Shown: positions 61,598 through 64,000 of the stretch, piece after piece
How the letters are laid out: the number at the start of each line of letters is the position of its first letter
Numbering within the stretch: position 1 is the stretch's first letter
From: Streptomyces sp. NBC_00443
GTDB taxonomy: Bacteria; Actinomycetota; Actinomycetes; Streptomycetales; Streptomycetaceae
NCBI RefSeq assembly: GCF_036014175.1
Contig: NZ_CP107917.1
Coordinates: 1,798,001 to 1,862,000 of the forward strand
DNA: 64,000 bases
Reading direction: 5' to 3'
Position numbers and translations under genes: made by a program
Notes under the pieces: generated by a model
What the model was told of the DNA's origin: nothing
Seen by the model: the letters and a program-made list of their open reading frames with translations, nothing else
The model's database searches: none

Positions 61598-63010
61598 TCA
61601 GGTTCCGCGCGTCCACTGCTGGTTCGTCGCCCCGTTGCAGGTGTACGTGATGACCGCGGCGGAGTTGGCGGTGGACGCGCCGTTGACGTCCAGGCACTCC
61701 CCGGTCGCGCGGGACTTGACGGTCACGTAGGAGCCGGTGGTGGTGACCGACCACTGCTGGTTGGTCGAGGAGGCGTTGCAGTTCTCCTGCGTGACCGTGT
61801 TCGCGTTCTCCTGGACGCACAGGGAGCTGTTCCTGACCATCAGCTGGTAGTAGCCGCTGCCCGCCGACCTGAACCAGTACTTCTGGTTCGTGCCGCCGTT
61901 GCAGTCGTACTGCTTGAGCTGGGCGCCCTGCCACAGCGACTGGCTGGTGACGTCGGCGCACCTGGCGGAGTGCCGTGCGATCAGCGTGTTGTACGTGGCG
62001 CTCGTGCCGCTGATCGATCCGGTGGCCGTGTCGACGGTGACCTCGGGGGACCAGGACATGGACATCGACGTCGAGGAGGGGAAGGCCAGCGGCAGCCAGA
62101 CGTAGCGGGAGTCGTTGACCGTGCCGCCGAAGGAGTTGCCCCAGCGGTCGCCGAGGTAGAGGTAGGAGGTGGTCGAACCGCCCTGCACGGGCAGGACGTA
62201 CGCGGTCTGCGAGCCGTACGTCGTGGAGTCGCCGACGTTCTTCATCGCCGTCCAGGGGCCGGCGATGCTGGTGGCCGTGGCGTACTGCTGCTGGTTCGGG
62301 CTCCAGCCGGTCGCGCCCGAGGTCAGCATGAAGTAGACGCCGTTGCGCTTGAACAGGGCGGGGGCCTCGCGGTGGCCGCCGTGCCAGGGGTCGGCGACGA
62401 GGCTCGCGACGCCGGTGTGGTCGGCGGTCAGGCGGTAGATCTGCAGGTCGTAGTTCTCCCGGGCGGCGGAGATCATGTATCCGGCGCCGTCGGTGTCCAC
62501 GAACACCGTGATGTCACGGGACATGTGCTGGCCGAGCGGGCGGAAGCTGCCCTGCCAGGTGTAGGTGCCGTCGACCGTGTCGGAGACGGCGACGGCGGCG
62601 CGGGCCTCGCTGTAGTCGACGCCGTTCTCCTTGTGCATCCACATGACGAACTTGCCGGTGGAGGCGTTGTACATGACCTTCGGGCGCTCGATGTTGGCGG
62701 TGGCGAGCTCCGGGTCACTGGACTCGGTCAGGACGTGGTTCCTGAACTCCCAGTTCTTCAGGTCGGTGGAGCGGTAGGCGTCCACGTACCGGAAGGTGTT
62801 GTCGGCGTTGCGGTTCTCGCCGAACCAGTAGTAGTAGGAGCCGACCTTGATGACACCGCCGCCGTGCGCGTGCACGGGGTTGCCCGAGGTGTCGGTGAAC
62901 TGGGTGCCGTTGGTGATGGTCTGCGGTGCGGCCTGGGCGGGCCCTGCGGTGGCCAGGGCGCCGGCGATGGCCAGGCAGAGGGCCAGCAGAGCGGCGTGGG
63001 CACGTCTCAT
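61598..63010 (-). CDS. Secreted GH43 exo-beta-1,3-galactanase-like enzyme with ricin-type CBM13
   Basis: Exported enzyme of 470 residues. A Sec signal is present (HAALLALCLAIAGALATAGP, cleavage near AQAAP). The GH43 five-bladed propeller (VHAHGGGVIKVGSYYYWFGE, IERPKVMYNASTGKFVMWMH, WHGGHREAPALFKRNGVYFM) resembles GH43_24 exo-beta-1,3-galactanases such as those of S. avermitilis. A C-terminal ricin-like CBM13 spans about 340-470, with repeats RSAGSGYYQLMVRNSSLCVQ and SRATGECLDVNG. It would trim galactan chains of arabinogalactan. ATG at 63010 lies one base after the stop of the upstream GH43 gene, so the two are coupled. Confidence 0.82.
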   Translation of the reverse strand: MRRAHAALLALCLAIAGALATAGPAQAAPQTITNGTQFTDTSGNPVHAHGGGVIKVGSYYYWFGENRNADNTFRYVDAYRSTDLKNWEFRNHVLTESSDPELATANIERPKVMYNASTGKFVMWMHKENGVDYSEARAAVAVSDTVDGTYTWQGSFRPLGQHMSRDITVFVDTDGAGYMISAARENYDLQIYRLTADHTGVASLVADPWHGGHREAPALFKRNGVYFMLTSGATGWSPNQQQYATATSIAGPWTAMKNVGDSTTYGSQTAYVLPVQGGSTTSYLYLGDRWGNSFGGTVNDSRYVWLPLAFPSSTSMSMSWSPEVTVDTATGSISGTSATYNTLIARHSARCADVTSQSLWQGAQLKQYDCNGGTNQKYWFRSAGSGYYQLMVRNSSLCVQENANTVTQENCNASSTNQQWSVTTTGSYVTVKSRATGECLDVNGASTANSAAVITYTCNGATNQQWTRGT

Positions 63011-63011
63011 C

Positions 63012-64000
63012 TCAAGCACTCTCCTCGACGGTTGCGGCGGGCGCGGCGGCCGTGTCCGCCACGGGTATGCCGAAGTTCGGGGTGCCGTCCGGGTTCCAGC
63101 CGAGCTTCTGGACGCGGGTGTGGCGGTTGGGGTCGTTCAGCGGGTCGCCGGCGATCTCCTTGTACTGGCGGGCGTGGTAGACGAGGACGTCGCTGCGGCC
63201 GTCCTCGGCGACGGTGAAGCAGTTGTGGCCGGGGCCGTACTGCTTGGTCGTGTCGTTGCTGGTGAAGACCGGGGCCGGGGACTTCGACCAGTTGGCCGGG
63301 TCCATCAGGTCGGCGTCGGCGTCGACGGTCAGCATGCCGACGCAGTAGTGGTGGTCGGTCGCGGAGGCCGAGTAGGTCAGGAAGATCCGGTCGTTGCGCT
63401 TGAGGGCGTACGGGCCCTCGTTGACCTTGAAGCCGATGCACTCCCAGTCCAACTCGGGTGTGGACAGTCGCACTTGAGGTCCGGTCAGGGTCCACGGGTT
63501 CGCCATCTCGGACAGGAAGAGACCGGTGTTGTTGTCCAGCCCCGGTTCGTGCTGCGCCCAGCAGAGGTAGCGGGAGCCGCGGTGCGTGAAGGTGGTGGCG
63601 TCGAGGGAGAAGGTCTCCCAGGCGGTCTTGACCTGGCCCTTCTCCACCCAGGTGCCCTTGAAGGGGTTGGGGTGGGAGTTCTCCAGGACCCAGATCCGGA
63701 TCTGCCACACGTCCTCTGCGGGCGCGGCGGCGAAGTAGATGTACCACTTGCCGCCGATGCGGTGCAGCTCCGGTGCCCAGATGTGCGCGCCCATGTCGCC
63801 GGTGGGGTGGGCCCGCCAGATGACCGATTCGGCGGCCGTGGACAGGCCGTTCAGGGTGTGGGAGCGGCGCAGGACGATGCGGTCGTACTCGGGGGCGGTG
63901 GCCGTGAAGTAGTAGAAGCCGTCGGTGTGGCGGTGGATGTGGGGGTCGGCGCGCTGCTGGACGAGGGGGTTCACGTAGCGGGCTGCCTTCGGGGGCGCTG
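63012..64000 (-). CDS. GH43 alpha-L-arabinofuranosidase-like enzyme (start outside or near window edge)
   Basis: Enzyme with at least 329 residues in the window. The GH43 propeller shows RADPHIHRHTDGFYYFTATA with the catalytic base Asp, FSLDATTFTHRGSRYLCWAQ and KVNEGPYALKRNDRIFLTYS with the likely acid Glu. It matches GH43_26-type exo-alpha-1,5-L-arabinofuranosidases. An in-frame GTG at 63974 could be the start, but the frame stays open to the window edge (AARYVNPLVQQRADP), and conserved residues before the GTG suggest that the real start lies at or beyond 64000. It ends 1 bp before the next gene. A signal peptide cannot be judged. Confidence 0.8.
   Translation of the reverse strand, partial: APPKAARYVNPLVQQRADPHIHRHTDGFYYFTATAPEYDRIVLRRSHTLNGLSTAAESVIWRAHPTGDMGAHIWAPELHRIGGKWYIYFAAAPAEDVWQIRIWVLENSHPNPFKGTWVEKGQVKTAWETFSLDATTFTHRGSRYLCWAQHEPGLDNNTGLFLSEMANPWTLTGPQVRLSTPELDWECIGFKVNEGPYALKRNDRIFLTYSASATDHHYCVGMLTVDADADLMDPANWSKSPAPVFTSNDTTKQYGPGHNCFTVAEDGRSDVLVYHARQYKEIAGDPLNDPNRHTRVQKLGWNPDGTPNFGIPVADTAAAPAATVEESA

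Overview
The window is a 64 kb piece of a high-GC actinobacterial chromosome, almost certainly Streptomyces. Support: strong GC bias at third codon positions, many GTG and TTG starts, abundant Tat-type secreted proteins, short operons with 1-4 bp overlaps, an AldO-type alditol oxidase, DUF2637 and PucR proteins, a streptothricin-acetyltransferase-like GNAT, and palindromic repeats common in Streptomyces intergenic DNA. No rRNA, tRNA, CRISPR array, prophage or complete insertion sequence was seen.

Layout. 1-3.9 kb: a purine catabolism (xanthine dehydrogenase) operon divergent from a PucR-type regulator. 4-13 kb: small regulators and housekeeping genes: a GntR regulator, an iron-box-controlled FhuF-like protein, a DUF2637 membrane protein, an RsbW-like ATPase, an HTH-transmembrane protein and a degenerate PP2C-like gene. 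13-18.9 kb: a secreted subtilase divergent from a TrmB/LuxR-type regulator. 19-25.3 kb: a GH95 glycosidase, a DNA alkylation repair pair (Ada-AlkA fusion and ogt), and rsgA preceded by a 23-residue leader ORF. 25.4-28.1 kb: a SWIM zinc-finger protein and a methyltransferase. 28.4-32 kb: a four-gene OpuC-type osmoprotectant ABC operon. 32-37 kb: a truncated rsgA duplicate with its own leader ORF, a sigma-like/zinc-finger/CBM2 fusion protein, a radical SAM protein and aldO. 37-44.7 kb: a ROK regulator, a sugar ABC transporter without its own ATPase, and a GH2 beta-galactosidase. 44.7-56.9 kb: secreted or regulatory single genes. 56.9-64 kb: a plant cell-wall cluster (DUF2264, SGNH acetylesterase, PL4 rhamnogalacturonan lyase, two GH43 enzymes) that would attack rhamnogalacturonan I and its arabinan/galactan side chains.

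The most interesting signals are: (i) two homologous short leader ORFs, one before rsgA and one before an rsgA remnant, each followed by a hairpin covering the Shine-Dalgarno region of the downstream frame, which suggests leader-peptide control of a ribosome-maturation GTPase; (ii) a single protein joining sigma-factor-like, anti-sigma zinc-finger, transmembrane and extracellular cellulose-binding modules; (iii) a radical SAM protein with CX8CX2C spacing; (iv) a Streptomyces palindromic repeat inserted in frame in the osmoprotectant ATPase gene. Three otherwise conserved genes (PP2C-like, subtilase, SWIM protein) carry frameshifts; two map to short C/G runs and the third lies in a C-rich linker. 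This pattern fits consensus indel errors at least as well as true decay.
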